A stretch of DNA of 64,000 nucleotides from Paucimonas lemoignei (GTDB taxonomy: Bacteria; Pseudomonadota; Gammaproteobacteria; Burkholderiales; Burkholderiaceae_D), in the NCBI RefSeq assembly GCF_004342585.1, contig NZ_SLZQ01000006.1, positions 62,001-126,000 on the forward strand. Direction: 5' to 3'. This document shows, one piece after another, positions 1 through 9,413 of the stretch. The notes under the pieces are model-generated. The model saw only the letters and a list, made by a program, of their open reading frames with translations. It had not been told where the DNA came from and did not search any database. Both the position numbers and the translations under genes were made by a program. How positions within the stretch are numbered: the stretch's first letter is position 1; the number at the start of each line of letters is the position of its first letter.

Positions 1-356
1 GAGACGGCGGGAATCGAACCCGCGTCCAGAAGCCCTCTACAGACAGTTCTACATACTTAGCGCTGTCATTTGATTTAACCCGGACGACGCGGACGCGCAC
101 GCTGCGGCCAGGCGAGTTACCTTAAATTTAACTTTCAGCCAAGTAACCCGACTCAAAGCGATTCCCTGTAAATGACCTCACTGCTGTTGCCAGCCCACCC
201 CAGGGACGAGATGGTGTGAGGCTAACCGCAATTAAGCGGCTAATGCGTACGAGTTATCGTTAGCAGTTATTACTTTTCCGGTTGGATTTACGAGGTGACC
301 AGTCCTCGGTATGCCCTGCGCTGCTTTGTAACCCCTGTCGAAACCAGGTCGTCCCC
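1..356 (-). ncRNA. ssrA: tmRNA (transfer-messenger RNA), 3' end cut by the window edge
   Basis: Read on the minus strand, the 5' end GGGGACGACC lies at 356 and the T-arm GGTTCGATTCCCGCC lies at the window start. Only about five terminal bases, including the CCA, are missing. The resume reading frame ends at 232 and encodes the tag ANDNSYALAA followed by TAA. A tag ending in ALAA is the signature of bacterial tmRNA and is the ClpXP/ClpAP degradation tag. The RNA rescues ribosomes stalled on truncated mRNAs together with SmpB (known for the family). The 5' and 3' ends pair as GGGGAC/GTCTCC to form the alanyl acceptor stem. The open frame running through it is not a separate gene. Confidence 0.97.
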
Positions 357-370
357 AATGCAGAAACTCT

Positions 371-376
371 ATTGTA
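371..376 (-). promoter_or_regulatory. ssrA: putative -10 box of the tmRNA promoter
   Basis: On the minus strand TACAAT lies about 15 bases upstream of the mature tmRNA 5' end. This would give a short leader to be removed by RNase P. No good -35 hexamer is visible at 16-18 bp, so the assignment is tentative. Confidence 0.4.
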
Positions 377-415
377 GCGCAGAAGATGGGGACGTGCCGG
401 ACGGTTTCAAGTCGC

Positions 416-448
416 AAAAAAACGCCGTTCAATTTTCATTGAACGGCG
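416..448 (-). terminator. rho-independent terminator of the PEP-CTERM gene
   Basis: On the minus strand an 11-bp perfect stem (CGCCGTTCAAT and its complement, tetraloop) is followed by seven U residues. It lies 23 bases past the stop codon of the PEP-CTERM gene and separates that gene from ssrA. Confidence 0.9.
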
Positions 449-471
449 CTTCACATACTCGTTCGTTAGGC

Positions 472-1386
472 TTATTTGCGTTTTGCTTTGTGACTGCGCA
501 TAGCGCCAGCCATCAAACCCAGGCCTGCGAGAAACAGCAGATAGGTTTCCGGCTCGGGAACGCTGTTTCCGGGAGTGCTGGAAAGCGCTACGACGCGATT
601 ACCACCAGTCAAGCCGAAAGGATCGAGCACTTGTGAACCGACCGACCCGCATTCGTAGGAACAACCATTGGGGTCGTTCCAGTACGCGAAGCTAGAAAAT
701 ATGTAGCTTACGGAGAAGATGTCGCCGTCAGCAAAAGTGCCTAGGTCGATGGTTCCCGTGTACGGGGCTAACTCATAAAAACATCTGGGGATATCGTTCT
801 CGTCGCAGCTGGTTATTCCTGTTCCGATGTCAAACCCTGATTTTGTCAGATGGACTCCAGTGCCATTTTGCGAGAATATCTGGCTGGTATTCCATACCGA
901 ATTGCCGTTGACCAGAACGCTGGCGGAAAATCCAGCTTGATAGTCACGCGTGCTCAGATCTGCAGTCCAGCCTCCGAGTGTTAAATTGATTTCGGCGATG
1001 GCAATGTTGAAGCCATAGTTTTGGGAATCGCCAGTCGAATTGGAGAAGGTGTCGCTCCAAGTTGAAACGGCATCCACACGCCCGCCAGCCCGCAAACTGG
1101 TATTTGCTCCGATGACACCAGATATATCTGAGTCGGCGGTGGCTCTCATGTACGTTGTGTGGTGCAGATCATTGCCGTAATACGGGATCGGGGGTAGGTC
1201 CGAGGCGGTCAACGAAACAGAGTTGCTGTTGCTTGCCGTTACACTGGCCGGAACGAGCCAGCTGGTATTGGCTAGCCCGAGTGTGTCATAGGAGATTGAC
1301 GCAGTGACGGTAGCGGCACTGGCAGGTAAGCCTGCAAGCGCAAGAGCTGTAAGGAAAACAGCCGATTTCAAACGTTGAGTTATCAT
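472..1386 (-). CDS. PEP-CTERM sorting domain protein
   Basis: A 304-residue predicted secreted protein of unknown function. Residues 1-24 form a signal peptide ending in ASA. The last ~30 residues are the classical PEP-CTERM sorting signal: VPEPETY, then a hydrophobic segment (LLFLAGLGLMAGA), then a basic tail (RSHKAKRK). In this family the tail is recognised and cleaved by an exosortase (EpsH), and the protein reaches the cell surface or exopolysaccharide matrix. No exosortase is in the window. The middle region is rich in Ser, Thr, Asn and Gly with four cysteines in two close pairs, and I recognise no enzymatic domain. The gene is monocistronic, ends at a strong terminator and has a sigma-54-type promoter upstream. 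Confidence 0.9.
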   Translation of the reverse strand: MITQRLKSAVFLTALALAGLPASAATVTASISYDTLGLANTSWLVPASVTASNSNSVSLTASDLPPIPYYGNDLHHTTYMRATADSDISGVIGANTSLRAGGRVDAVSTWSDTFSNSTGDSQNYGFNIAIAEINLTLGGWTADLSTRDYQAGFSASVLVNGNSVWNTSQIFSQNGTGVHLTKSGFDIGTGITSCDENDIPRCFYELAPYTGTIDLGTFADGDIFSVSYIFSSFAYWNDPNGCSYECGSVGSQVLDPFGLTGGNRVVALSSTPGNSVPEPETYLLFLAGLGLMAGAMRSHKAKRK

Positions 1387-1432
1387 GAATATGGCTTCAA
1401 TTTTGTTGTCAAATTAAAAACTTTTATTGAAC

Positions 1433-1448
1433 AGCAATCTTTATGCCA
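1433..1448 (-). promoter_or_regulatory. sigma-54 (RpoN) -24/-12 promoter of the PEP-CTERM gene
   Basis: The minus strand reads TGGCATAAAGATTGCT, which fits the consensus TGGCAC-N5-TTGCW with exact GG-N10-GC spacing. Transcription would start near 1422, about 35 bases before the ATG. Exosortase/PEP-CTERM systems are known to be linked to RpoN and the PrsK/PrsR two-component system, so this promoter type fits the gene. Confidence 0.65.
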
Positions 1449-1537
1449 TATTGAGTTATGTATATGATTTATATAAGAATATTATTATTGGAAGGGCGAT
1501 TTGTTGCATGCATTGTAAATAAATTCGACATGTTTAT

Positions 1538-1553
1538 TTCGAAATATTTCGAA
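1538..1553. promoter_or_regulatory. 16-bp perfect palindrome, candidate upstream activator site
   Basis: TTCGAAATATTTCGAA is a perfect palindrome lying about 115-130 bp upstream of the predicted sigma-54 start of the PEP-CTERM gene. That is the usual distance for an enhancer-binding protein such as PrsR. The role is inferred from position and symmetry only. Confidence 0.4.
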
Positions 1554-1722
1554 TAGGTACTTACGAAGATGAACTCGTGATGGTAAGGCCTAGGCTACAG
1601 GAAGAGGGGCGTGTGAAGCATTAGGAACTTGCGGCCTTAATGAAATTACGGATAGGAAAATAGCATGAGGTTTGCATTCTCAAGCATTCCAATGGTTTAC
1701 GTATCCAGTGCTGGCAAAATAT

Positions 1723-1750
1723 AAAAGCCACCTGGTAACCAGATGGCTTT
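1723..1750 (-). terminator. terminator of the ubiG-gph operon
   Basis: AAAGCCATCTGG and CCAGGTGGCTTT form a stem with one mismatch and a short loop, followed on the minus strand by TTTTATATTTT. It lies about 80 bases past the gph stop codon. Confidence 0.75.
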
Positions 1751-1828
1751 CTCATTATCGATCCGGGAATAGAAGAATTGTCCATGACATGGACTGATCG
1801 AACAAAAGCAAGGATCTAATGAAAGCGC

Positions 1829-2491
1829 TTATTGCGGAAGGGCCAATTCCAGCAACTGACCCGGCTGAGCGATCAACACGTCCGCTTCCCAGCTTACCGG
1901 GTCGGTATTGCCGCAATACCCCCAGCCGGCGCCAATCGTCGCCATGCCGGCGGCGCGTCCAGCCTGGATATCGCGCAGATCGTCACCGACATACCAGCAT
2001 GATTCGCATGCCACTCCTATCCGCAAAGCCGCTTCCAGCAAAGGTTGGGGATGCGGCTTGGCATGCGGCGTAGTGTCGCCGGAAATGACGCAGGCGGCAT
2101 CTCCCAAACCGATCAATGGCACAAGGGCATCGGTGAACCGTGCCGGCTTGTTGGTGACGATTCCCCATTGCAGGCCAGCCTGCACAAGACCATTCAGCGT
2201 CTCGCGGATGCCATCGAACAGGCGGGTATGGATCGCGATCGCGGCCGCGTAATTGTCGAGGAACTCGGTCCGCATCGCCGCAAATTCCGGAGCCTCAGGA
2301 CCGGTGCCGAAAGCCGCGCCGATCAGTCCGCGCGCACCGGCCGAAGCGACCGGACGCAACTGCTCATACGGCACTGGCGGCAAACCGCGAGCGCTGCGCA
2401 TGAGGTTGACGGCGGCGGCCAGGTCTGGCGCGGTATCGGCGAGTGTGCCGTCGAGGTCGAACAAGACGGCGCGGGGAAGGCGCAAGCGCAT
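1829..2491 (-). CDS. gph: HAD-family phosphatase: phosphoglycolate phosphatase or MupP-like
   Basis: A 220-residue HAD subfamily IA hydrolase. Motif I is FDLDGTLADT (residues 11-20) with the nucleophile and acid/base aspartates; motif II is the Thr in IVTNKP, motif III the Lys in HAKPHP and motif IV GDDLRD. Such enzymes remove 2-phosphoglycolate formed in DNA repair. In pseudomonads, however, the HAD gene next to ubiG is mupP, the MurNAc-6-phosphate phosphatase of the AmgK/MurU cell-wall recycling route. This gene has the same ubiG neighbour, so mupP is a real alternative that sequence inspection cannot settle. The start lies 22 bases after the ubiG stop, so the two are probably cotranscribed. 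Confidence 0.85.
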   Translation of the reverse strand: MRLRLPRAVLFDLDGTLADTAPDLAAAVNLMRSARGLPPVPYEQLRPVASAGARGLIGAAFGTGPEAPEFAAMRTEFLDNYAAAIAIHTRLFDGIRETLNGLVQAGLQWGIVTNKPARFTDALVPLIGLGDAACVISGDTTPHAKPHPQPLLEAALRIGVACESCWYVGDDLRDIQAGRAAGMATIGAGWGYCGNTDPVSWEADVLIAQPGQLLELALPQ

Positions 2492-2513
2492 GCGTACGGC
2501 TTTCTAAACTTTG

Positions 2514-3209
2514 TCAGGCGGGACGGGTGCAGGCCACCAGATAATTGACGCTGGTATCCTGATTCAGCGAATACGTTTGGGTGATCGGGTTGTATCCCAT
2601 ACCCTTGAGACTATCCAGATCCAGGCCAGCCTCGCGAATGAAGCGACCGAGTTCGGCGGGAGTCAGAAACTTGGCGTAATCATGCGTCCCTCGCGGCAGC
2701 AGTTTCAAAATATACTCCGCGCCAATCACTGCATACAGATAAGACTTGGGATTGCGGTTGATCGTCGAGAAAAACACGTGCCCGCCCGGTTTTACCAGCG
2801 TGGCGCAAGCCGTGACGATGGAGGCAGGATCGGGAACATGTTCCAGCATTTCCATGCACGTCACCACGTCGTACTGGCCTGGCTCCCGCGCAGCCAGCGC
2901 TTCGGCGGCAATCAATTCATAGCGTACCTGGACGCCCGATTCGAGACTGTGCAGATCGGCTACCTTGAGCGGCTTTTCCGACAAATCGATGCCGGTGACA
3001 TTGGCGCCTTTCTTTGCCATCGATTCAGCCAGGATGCCGCCGCCGCAGCCGACATCGACAACCTTCTTGCCAGCCAAGGGCGCGCGCGCATTTATCCATT
3101 CCAGGCGCAGCGGATTGATTTCGTGAAGAGGACGGAATTCGGAGGTCGGATCCCACCAGCGGTGAGCGAGTTCGCCGAATTTTTGTAGTTCCAAGGGATC
3201 AGCATTCAT
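2514..3209 (-). CDS. ubiG: ubiquinone biosynthesis O-methyltransferase UbiG
   Basis: UbiG carries out both O-methylations of the ubiquinone pathway with S-adenosylmethionine, at the inner face of the membrane. The 231-residue product begins [11 protein letters not shown] and includes the family hallmark HRWWDP, SAM motif [10 protein letters not shown] (about residues 50-58), the acidic residue in GIDLSE, and [12 protein letters not shown]. coli UbiG has 240 residues. An in-frame ATG twelve codons upstream is possible, but the family N-terminus aligns with the internal Met. It is first in a two-gene unit with gph. Confidence 0.93.
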   Translation of the reverse strand: MNADPLELQKFGELAHRWWDPTSEFRPLHEINPLRLEWINARAPLAGKKVVDVGCGGGILAESMAKKGANVTGIDLSEKPLKVADLHSLESGVQVRYELIAAEALAAREPGQYDVVTCMEMLEHVPDPASIVTACATLVKPGGHVFFSTINRNPKSYLYAVIGAEYILKLLPRGTHDYAKFLTPAELGRFIREAGLDLDSLKGMGYNPITQTYSLNQDTSVNYLVACTRPA

Positions 3210-3248
3210 ATGCAAATGATAGCGGCAAAGGCGGATCGTCGCCATAAC

Positions 3249-3276
3249 AAAAAACCCCGCCGAAGCGGGGTTTTTC
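3249..3276 (-). terminator. terminator downstream of ompA
   Basis: AACCCCGC and GCGGGGTT form a GC-rich stem with a short loop and A/T tracts on both sides, so it may work in both directions. It lies just past the ompA stop and upstream of ubiG. Confidence 0.9.
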
Positions 3277-3292
3277 AGACGGTGAACCGATA

Positions 3293-3946
3293 TTACTTGG
3301 TGCGGGTACCGACAACTTCCAGTTCCACGCGACGGTTCGGCTGCTGGCAGCTGATCTGTGCGGAACGGTTGCCCTTGCAGTCGGTAACGACCGGAGCGGA
3401 CTCGCCTTTGCCTTCGGTGTAGACGCGGTTTTCTTCCACGCCTTTTTCAACCAGATACTTCTTGACAGCTTCGGCACGCTTGACCGACAGCTTCTGGTTG
3501 TAGGCGTCGGAACCGATGGTGTCGGTGTGGCCGGTAGCAACGATCACTTCCAGTTGCATGCCGAACAATTTCAGGAACAGGTCGTCCAGTTTTTCTTTGC
3601 CTTCCGGACGCAGAGTAGCCTTGTTGAAGTCGAACAGGGTGTCAGCCGAGAAGGTGACTTTTTCCGAGGTCGGAGTCGGAGCAACCGGAGTAACCGGAGC
3701 AGCAGCTGGCTTGGCGGGCTCAGGTGCTTTGGCCAGAGGACCGTCGCAACCCGGCACGGAATCAGCCGGAGTCCAGTAAGCGGTACGCCAGCACAAGCCG
3801 GTCGAGTTACGGGCAACTACGCCGCGCGCATCTTGCACATATGCGCTCTTCGGGGTGTTAGCTTTGACGTCCGTGACTTGCGCAGTCGCAGAGAAAGCCA
3901 TGACTGCCGAAGAAGCAGCGAAGACGATTTTTACAAACTTATTCAT
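3293..3946 (-). CDS. OmpA-family outer membrane protein with peptidoglycan-binding domain
   Basis: A 217-residue exported protein. Residues 1-22 form a signal peptide (hydrophobic core, then FSATAQ). There follow a ~50-residue domain, a Pro/Ala-rich linker ([13 protein letters not shown]) and a complete OmpA C-terminal domain. That domain has the diaminopimelate-binding region [27 protein letters not shown] and a cysteine pair near the end. No eight-stranded barrel is present, so it resembles the short OmpA-like proteins typical of Burkholderiales that attach the envelope to peptidoglycan. The start was chosen at MNKFVKIV because GAGGGGAAAT is an excellent ribosome-binding site directly upstream; a longer frame would add 15 residues. 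It is followed by a strong terminator. Confidence 0.92.
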   Translation of the reverse strand: MNKFVKIVFAASSAVMAFSATAQVTDVKANTPKSAYVQDARGVVARNSTGLCWRTAYWTPADSVPGCDGPLAKAPEPAKPAAAPVTPVAPTPTSEKVTFSADTLFDFNKATLRPEGKEKLDDLFLKLFGMQLEVIVATGHTDTIGSDAYNQKLSVKRAEAVKKYLVEKGVEENRVYTEGKGESAPVVTDCKGNRSAQISCQQPNRRVELEVVGTRTK

Positions 3947-4567
3947 ATTTCCCCTCTCGGATGAGATTTCTGCACAGTATCTGCGCAACAATTGACGAAA
4001 TTAATGACTAACAAACCAATAATATCATGATGTCTACGTCCCTACCTGAAAAACGTTGGTACTACGGTAAGGACCTAACTGATGCTATTTTGCCACAGGC
4101 TTGACATTCAGACTAAATTGCCAAATCGTCCAGCGGCTTCTTTTCATCCATTGTTGCATTTATGCGACGTATTCCTTTAACAAAATTGTTGAATTGAAAT
4201 GCCATTTTGGTAAAGGGATAGTTTCTTAAATCAACAACACATGCTAATCGAAGGCGCTAATTGTTGCTTTGGCCACATTAGAACGTCGAGATCAGTGTAC
4301 CGATGGGGTAAAAATCGTTTTTTGTGTTTTTATAAGTTTTGTTGAGCTTGATGCAGTGCCTTTGGCTTTTCAGGATTTTTTATCATCCATCCTCCCTAAC
4401 TGGCTCTTTTGTCGGATTCAGGCCGTGCCGAAGTCAAATGAAGTCTGGCAAGAGGTGTGCCATGTTAAAATCTAGTGTTTTTAACGGCCGCGCTATGTGT
4501 AAATGCGCATAGTCCAGCCTGATTCCGTTTTCAGCCTGTTTTCAGTCTTTACCCACTCGGTCAGCCA
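3947..4567. other. ompA-gyrA divergent intergenic region
   Basis: A 621-base AT-rich stretch separating the divergent ompA and gyrA genes. A small open frame at 4269-4475 has no ribosome-binding site and no recognisable similarity, so I do not call it. TGTTAAAAT at 4463-4471 is a plausible extended -10 box for gyrA and lies inside a 7-bp hairpin (GTTAAAA/TTTTAAC, 4464-4485). No good -35 box was identified for either gene. Confidence 0.5.
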
Positions 4568-7228
4568 ATGGATCAATTCGCAAAAGAAACTATTCCTATT
4601 TCCCTTGAAGAGGAGATGCGCAAGAGCTATCTCGATTATGCGATGAGCGTAATCGTGGGGCGCGCGCTGCCCGACGTGCGGGATGGCCTAAAGCCGGTGC
4701 ATCGTCGCGTGCTGTATGCAATGCACGAGACGAACAATGTCTGGAACCGTCCGCACGTGAAATGCGCGCGCGTGGTCGGTGAAGTGATGGGTAAGTATCA
4801 CCCGCACGGCGACCAGGCAATCTACGACACGCTGGTGCGCATGGCACAGCCGTTCTCGCTGCGCTACATGCTGGTCGATGGTCAGGGTAACTTCGGTTCG
4901 GTGGATGGCGACGGCGCCGCGGCTATGCGTTACACCGAGTGCCGTCTGGGCAAGATCGCCGGTGAGCTGCTGGCCGATATCGAGAAGGAAACCGTCGATT
5001 TCGTGCCGAACTACGACGGCAAAGAGAAGGAACCTTCCGTCCTGCCGACGCGCGTGCCCAATCTGCTGATCAACGGCTCGTCCGGTATCGCGGTGGGTAT
5101 GGCGACTAATATTCCGCCGCATAACATCAGCGAAGTGATCAACGGCGCGCTGCACGTGCTGAAGAATCCGGATTGCACGGTCGATGAGCTGATTGAGATC
5201 ATTCCGGCGCCGGACTTCCCGACTGCCGGTATTATCTATGGCGTTGCCGGCGTGCGCGATGGTTATCGTACCGGCCGCGGCCGCGTGGTGATGCGCGCCA
5301 AGACTCACTTTGAAGAGTATGGCAAGGATGGCCGCACCGCGATCATCGTTGACGAGATCCCGTATCAGGTCAACAAGAAGTCGCTGCTGGAGCGCATTGC
5401 CGAACTGGTGCGCGAGAAGAAGATCGAGGGCATTTCCGATATCCGCGACGAGTCCGACAAGTCGGGCATGCGCGTGGTGATCGAACTGAAGCGCGGCGAA
5501 GTGCCTGAAGTGGTGCTGAACAATCTGTACAAGTTGACCCAGTTGCAGGATACCTTCGGCATGAACATGGTGGCGCTGGTCGACGGCCAGCCCAAGCTGC
5601 TGAACCTGAAGCAGATGCTGGAATGCTTCCTGTCGCACCGCCGCGAAGTCGTCACGCGCCGCACCGTGTTCGAACTGCGCAAGGCGCGCGAACGCGGCCA
5701 CGTGCTGGAAGGCCTGGCAGTGGCGCTGGCGAACATCGACGATTTCATCGCCATCATCAAGGCTGCACCGACGCCGCCGATCGCGAAAGCCGAACTGATG
5801 GCGCGCGCCTGGGATTCGTCGCTGGTGCGCGAGATGCTGTCTCGTACCGGCGAAGAGAACATCGGCGGCATCGATGCCTTCCGTCCTGAAAACCTGCCGA
5901 AGCATTACGGCATGCAGGCCGACGGCCTGTACAAGCTATCGGACGATCAGGCTCAGGAAATCCTCCAGATGCGTCTGCAGCGCCTGACCGGCCTGGAGCA
6001 GGACAAGATCGTCAACGAATACAAGGAAGTCATGGCGCAGATCGCCGATCTGCTGGACATCCTGGCCAAGCCGGCGCGCGTGGCCGCCATCATCGTTGAC
6101 GAGTTGAACGCTGCCAAGAATGAATACGGAGATCCCAACAAGAATGGTCGCCGTTCGCAGATCGAGCTGAATACCTCCGACCTGGAAACCGAAGACCTGA
6201 TCGCCCCCCAGGATATGGTGGTGACGCTGTCGCACGCCGGTTACATGAAATCGCAGCCGCTGTCCGAATACCGCGCGCAAAAGCGCGGTGGCCGTGGCAA
6301 GCAAGCGATGGCGACCAAGGAAGAAGATTGGGTCGAGCAGCTCTTCATCGGCAACACGCACGATTACATCCTGTGCTTCTCCAACCGTGGCCGCCTGTAC
6401 TGGCTGAAGGTATGGGAAGTGCCGCAGGGCTCGCGCAATTCCCGCGGCAAGCCGATCGTCAACATGTTCCCGCTGCAGGACGGCGAGAAGATCACCGTGA
6501 TCCTGCCGCTGTCGGGCGAGAATCGCAGCTTCCCGGAAGACCGTTATGTGTTCATGGGGACTTCCTTCGGCACGGTCAAGAAGACGCCGCTGAACGACTT
6601 CTCCAACCCGCGCAAGGCCGGCATCATCGCGGTCGACCTCGATGAGGGCGACTTCCTGGTCGGTGCGGCATTGACTGACGGTACCCATGACGTGATGCTG
6701 TTCTCCGACGCCGGCAAGGCCGTGCGCTTCGACGAGAACGATGTGCGTCCAATGGGCCGTACGGCGCGCGGCGTGCGCGGCATGAACCTGGAAGACGGCC
6801 AGCTGGTGATTGCGATGCTGGTTGCCGGCGGCGAGAACCAGTCGGTGCTGACCGCTACCGAAAACGGCTTCGGCAAGCGTACGCCGATCGGCGAATACAC
6901 TCGCCATGGCCGCGGCACCAAGGGCATGATTGCCATCCAGACCTCCGAGCGTAACGGCCGGGTGGTCGCTGCGACGCTGGTAGAGGAAAAGGATGAAATC
7001 ATGCTGATCACGACTGGCGGCGTGTTGATCCGTACCCGCGTGGCCGAAATCCGCGAAATGGGCCGTGCTACCCAGGGCGTGACGCTGATCGCAGTCGAGG
7101 ATGGCACCAAGCTGTCGGGCCTGCAGCGTATCGCCGAGGCGGACGTCGAAGACGAAAACGGCGGCGAGAGTGGCAATGAAAATGGCGGCGGGAATGCGGG
7201 TGAAAGTGGCGCTGCGGAGGAAGCATGA
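4568..7228 (+). CDS. gyrA: DNA gyrase subunit A
   Basis: The 886-residue A subunit of DNA gyrase introduces negative supercoils with GyrB. The breakage-reunion domain includes [16 protein letters not shown] and the catalytic Tyr122 in AAMRYTE. The GyrA box QKRGGRG marks the start of the DNA-wrapping C-terminal beta-pinwheel, and the protein ends in an acidic Gly/Glu/Asn-rich tail. Numbering matches E. coli through the quinolone region. There, position 83 (Ser in E. coli) is Gln ([10 protein letters not shown]), while Asp87 is kept. The gene starts a long co-directional run and its TGA overlaps the serC ATG by four bases. Confidence 0.98.
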   Translation: MDQFAKETIPISLEEEMRKSYLDYAMSVIVGRALPDVRDGLKPVHRRVLYAMHETNNVWNRPHVKCARVVGEVMGKYHPHGDQAIYDTLVRMAQPFSLRYMLVDGQGNFGSVDGDGAAAMRYTECRLGKIAGELLADIEKETVDFVPNYDGKEKEPSVLPTRVPNLLINGSSGIAVGMATNIPPHNISEVINGALHVLKNPDCTVDELIEIIPAPDFPTAGIIYGVAGVRDGYRTGRGRVVMRAKTHFEEYGKDGRTAIIVDEIPYQVNKKSLLERIAELVREKKIEGISDIRDESDKSGMRVVIELKRGEVPEVVLNNLYKLTQLQDTFGMNMVALVDGQPKLLNLKQMLECFLSHRREVVTRRTVFELRKARERGHVLEGLAVALANIDDFIAIIKAAPTPPIAKAELMARAWDSSLVREMLSRTGEENIGGIDAFRPENLPKHYGMQADGLYKLSDDQAQEILQMRLQRLTGLEQDKIVNEYKEVMAQIADLLDILAKPARVAAIIVDELNAAKNEYGDPNKNGRRSQIELNTSDLETEDLIAPQDMVVTLSHAGYMKSQPLSEYRAQKRGGRGKQAMATKEEDWVEQLFIGNTHDYILCFSNRGRLYWLKVWEVPQGSRNSRGKPIVNMFPLQDGEKITVILPLSGENRSFPEDRYVFMGTSFGTVKKTPLNDFSNPRKAGIIAVDLDEGDFLVGAALTDGTHDVMLFSDAGKAVRFDENDVRPMGRTARGVRGMNLEDGQLVIAMLVAGGENQSVLTATENGFGKRTPIGEYTRHGRGTKGMIAIQTSERNGRVVAATLVEEKDEIMLITTGGVLIRTRVAEIREMGRATQGVTLIAVEDGTKLSGLQRIAEADVEDENGGESGNENGGGNAGESGAAEEA

Positions 7229-8325
7229 CCGTTTTTAACTTCTCCGCCGGGCCGGCGGTTTTGCCCAGGGAAGTGTTGGAACAAGCCGCCGCCGAAATGC
7301 TCGACTGGCACGGCAGCGGCATGTCCGTGATGGAGATGAGCCATCGCGGCAAGGAATTCATTTCCATCTACGAGCAAGCCGAACGCGACCTGCGCGAGTT
7401 GCTGGCGGTGCCGGCTAATTACAAGATCCTGTTCATGCAGGGCGGGGCGCTGGCGGAAAATGCCATCGTGCCGATGAATCTGGTCGGTCACAAGGCGCAG
7501 CCGGCAACAGTCGATTTCATCGATACCGGTTCCTGGTCGGCCAAGTCGATCAAGGAAGCGAAAAAGTACGCCAATGTGAATGTCGCCGCATCGGCGGCGC
7601 ATACGAAGTACAACGCCATCCCCGAGCGCCACACCTGGCAGCTGTCGAAGGACGCTGCCTACGTGCACATCTGCAGCAACGAAACCATCGACGGCGTCGA
7701 ATACCATTATGTGCCTGACGTGGCAGCCGATACCAATGGCGCGCCGCTGGTGGCAGACATGTCGTCGAACATCCTCTCGCGTGTCATTGATGTGTCGAAA
7801 TACGGCGTCATCTACGCCGGCGCGCAAAAGAATATCGGCCCGGCCGGCGTCACCATTGTCATCGTGCGTGACGACCTGATTGGTCAGGCTTTGCCGGTTT
7901 GCCCTTCGGCTTTCGACTGGAAGCTGGTGGCGGACAATAATTCGATGTACAACACGCCGCCGACTTACGGCATCTATATCGCTGGTCTCGTGTTTCAGTG
8001 GTTGAAGCGTCAGGGTGGGGTGGCGGCGATCGAATTGCGCAATATCGCCAAGGCTGACCTGCTGTACGATTACCTCGATTCCAGCAGCCTGTATGTCAGC
8101 CGCATCGCCAGGGAATGCCGCTCGCGCATGAATGTGCCATTTTTCCTGCGTGACGAATCGCTCAATGATGCCTTTCTGGCCGGCGCCAAGGATCGTGGCC
8201 TGCTGCAACTGAAAGGCCACAAGTCGGTCGGCGGCATGCGCGCTTCCATCTATAACGCTATGCCGATCGAAGGCGTGCGCGCGCTGGTGGATTACCTCAA
8301 AGAATTCGAGAAACAGCACGCTTAA
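7225..8325 (+). CDS. serC: phosphoserine aminotransferase
   Basis: A PLP-dependent class V aminotransferase of 366 residues. It converts 3-phosphohydroxypyruvate to phosphoserine and also serves pyridoxal phosphate synthesis. The N-terminal [11 protein letters not shown] and MQGGAL motifs and the Schiff-base lysine in [12 protein letters not shown] (about residue 202) are present. The ATG overlaps the gyrA stop (ATGA) and its TAA overlaps the pheA ATG by one base, so translation is probably coupled. The serC-pheA-tyrA-aroA order groups serine and aromatic amino acid synthesis. Confidence 0.97.
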   Translation: MTVFNFSAGPAVLPREVLEQAAAEMLDWHGSGMSVMEMSHRGKEFISIYEQAERDLRELLAVPANYKILFMQGGALAENAIVPMNLVGHKAQPATVDFIDTGSWSAKSIKEAKKYANVNVAASAAHTKYNAIPERHTWQLSKDAAYVHICSNETIDGVEYHYVPDVAADTNGAPLVADMSSNILSRVIDVSKYGVIYAGAQKNIGPAGVTIVIVRDDLIGQALPVCPSAFDWKLVADNNSMYNTPPTYGIYIAGLVFQWLKRQGGVAAIELRNIAKADLLYDYLDSSSLYVSRIARECRSRMNVPFFLRDESLNDAFLAGAKDRGLLQLKGHKSVGGMRASIYNAMPIEGVRALVDYLKEFEKQHA

Positions 8326-9395
8326 TGGATAGCAAGCTCAAACCCCTGCGCGAACAGATCGATGCGATCGATGCGCAAATCCTCGACCTGCTGAGCAAGC
8401 GTGCGCGTCTTGCCCAGGAAGTCGGCCACGTTAAAGCGGAAACCAATGCGCCGGTATTTCGGCCCGAACGCGAAGCGCAGGTATTGCGTGGCGTCGCTGA
8501 CCGCAATCCTGGCCCGCTGGCTGGTACTGATCTGCAGACGATCTTCCGCGAAATCATGTCGGCTTGCCGCGCGCTGGAAAAGCGCGTCAGCGTCGCTTAT
8601 CTGGGGCCTGAAGGCACCTTCAGCGAGCAGGCCGTCTTCAAGCAGTTTGGCCACGCTGTCGAGGGCGAGCCCTGCGTCTCGATCGATGAAGTGTTCCGCG
8701 CCACCGAGGCCGGCACCGCAGATTTCGGCGTGGTGCCGATCGAAAACTCCTCCGAAGGCACGATCAACCGCACCCTTGACCTGCTGTTGCAGACTTCGCT
8801 GACCATCAGCGGGGAAATTTCGATTCCCGTGCATCACAGCCTGATGACCAAGAGCGGCAGCATGGAAGGCATTACCCGCATCTGCGCGCATTCGCAGGCG
8901 CTGGCGCAGTGCCAGGCCTGGCTGAATCAGCATTTCCCGAATATCGAACGGCAGCCGGTGGCCTCCAATGGCGAAGCGGCGCGCATGGCCAGTGAAGATG
9001 CATCGGTCGCCGCCATCGCCGGCGAGATCGCCGGTGAAAAATATGGCTTGCAGGTAGTGCATGCGAACATTCAGGACGATCCGCATAACCGCACGCGTTT
9101 TGCCGTAATCGGCAGACTGCAAACTTCCCCCTCGGGGCGCGACCAGACTTCGCTGGTGCTGTCGGTGCCGAATCAGCCGGGCGCGGTGTACCGCATGCTG
9201 GCGCCGTTGGCCGAGCATGGCGTATCGATGACACGCTTCGAATCGCGGCCGGCCCGCACCGGTGCTTGGGAATATTATTTCTTTGTCGATGTCGAGGGTC
9301 ATGCGCACGATGAAAAGGTCGTCAGGGCGCTCGATGAATTGAAGCGTACCGCTGCCTTCTTCAAGGTGCTTGGTTCGTATCCGTTGGCGCTGTAG
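8325..9395 (+). CDS. pheA: bifunctional chorismate mutase / prephenate dehydratase (P-protein)
   Basis: Makes phenylpyruvate from chorismate in two steps in the cytosol. Residues 1-85 are an AroQ-type chorismate mutase (LREQIDAIDAQILDLL, then KRARLAQEVG). Residues ~88-270 are prephenate dehydratase, opening with VAYLGPEGTFSEQA and containing the catalytic NRTRFAVIG motif. The C-terminal ~80 residues are an ACT domain with the ESRP motif that binds phenylalanine, so feedback inhibition is expected. At 356 residues the length is standard. It overlaps serC by one base and is followed by tyrA after 18 bases. Confidence 0.97.
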   Translation: MDSKLKPLREQIDAIDAQILDLLSKRARLAQEVGHVKAETNAPVFRPEREAQVLRGVADRNPGPLAGTDLQTIFREIMSACRALEKRVSVAYLGPEGTFSEQAVFKQFGHAVEGEPCVSIDEVFRATEAGTADFGVVPIENSSEGTINRTLDLLLQTSLTISGEISIPVHHSLMTKSGSMEGITRICAHSQALAQCQAWLNQHFPNIERQPVASNGEAARMASEDASVAAIAGEIAGEKYGLQVVHANIQDDPHNRTRFAVIGRLQTSPSGRDQTSLVLSVPNQPGAVYRMLAPLAEHGVSMTRFESRPARTGAWEYYFFVDVEGHAHDEKVVRALDELKRTAAFFKVLGSYPLAL

Positions 9396-9413
9396 CCTTT
9401 TCCCTTACCGACC

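Larger units (their letters stand above)
1387..1828. other. AT-rich intergenic region between the PEP-CTERM gene and gph
   Basis: This 442-base stretch is clearly more AT-rich than its surroundings. It holds the sigma-54 promoter at 1433-1448, the palindrome at 1538-1553 and the gph terminator at 1723-1750. I see no credible coding sequence in it. Confidence 0.7.

Noticed and set aside
232..432. Minus-strand open frame ending in ANDNSYALAA
   Set aside because: It is the tmRNA tag reading frame read through the tRNA-like part, not a protein gene.
4269..4475. Small plus-strand open frame of 68 codons upstream of gyrA
   Set aside because: No ribosome-binding site, atypical composition and no recognisable similarity; it lies in an AT-rich control region.
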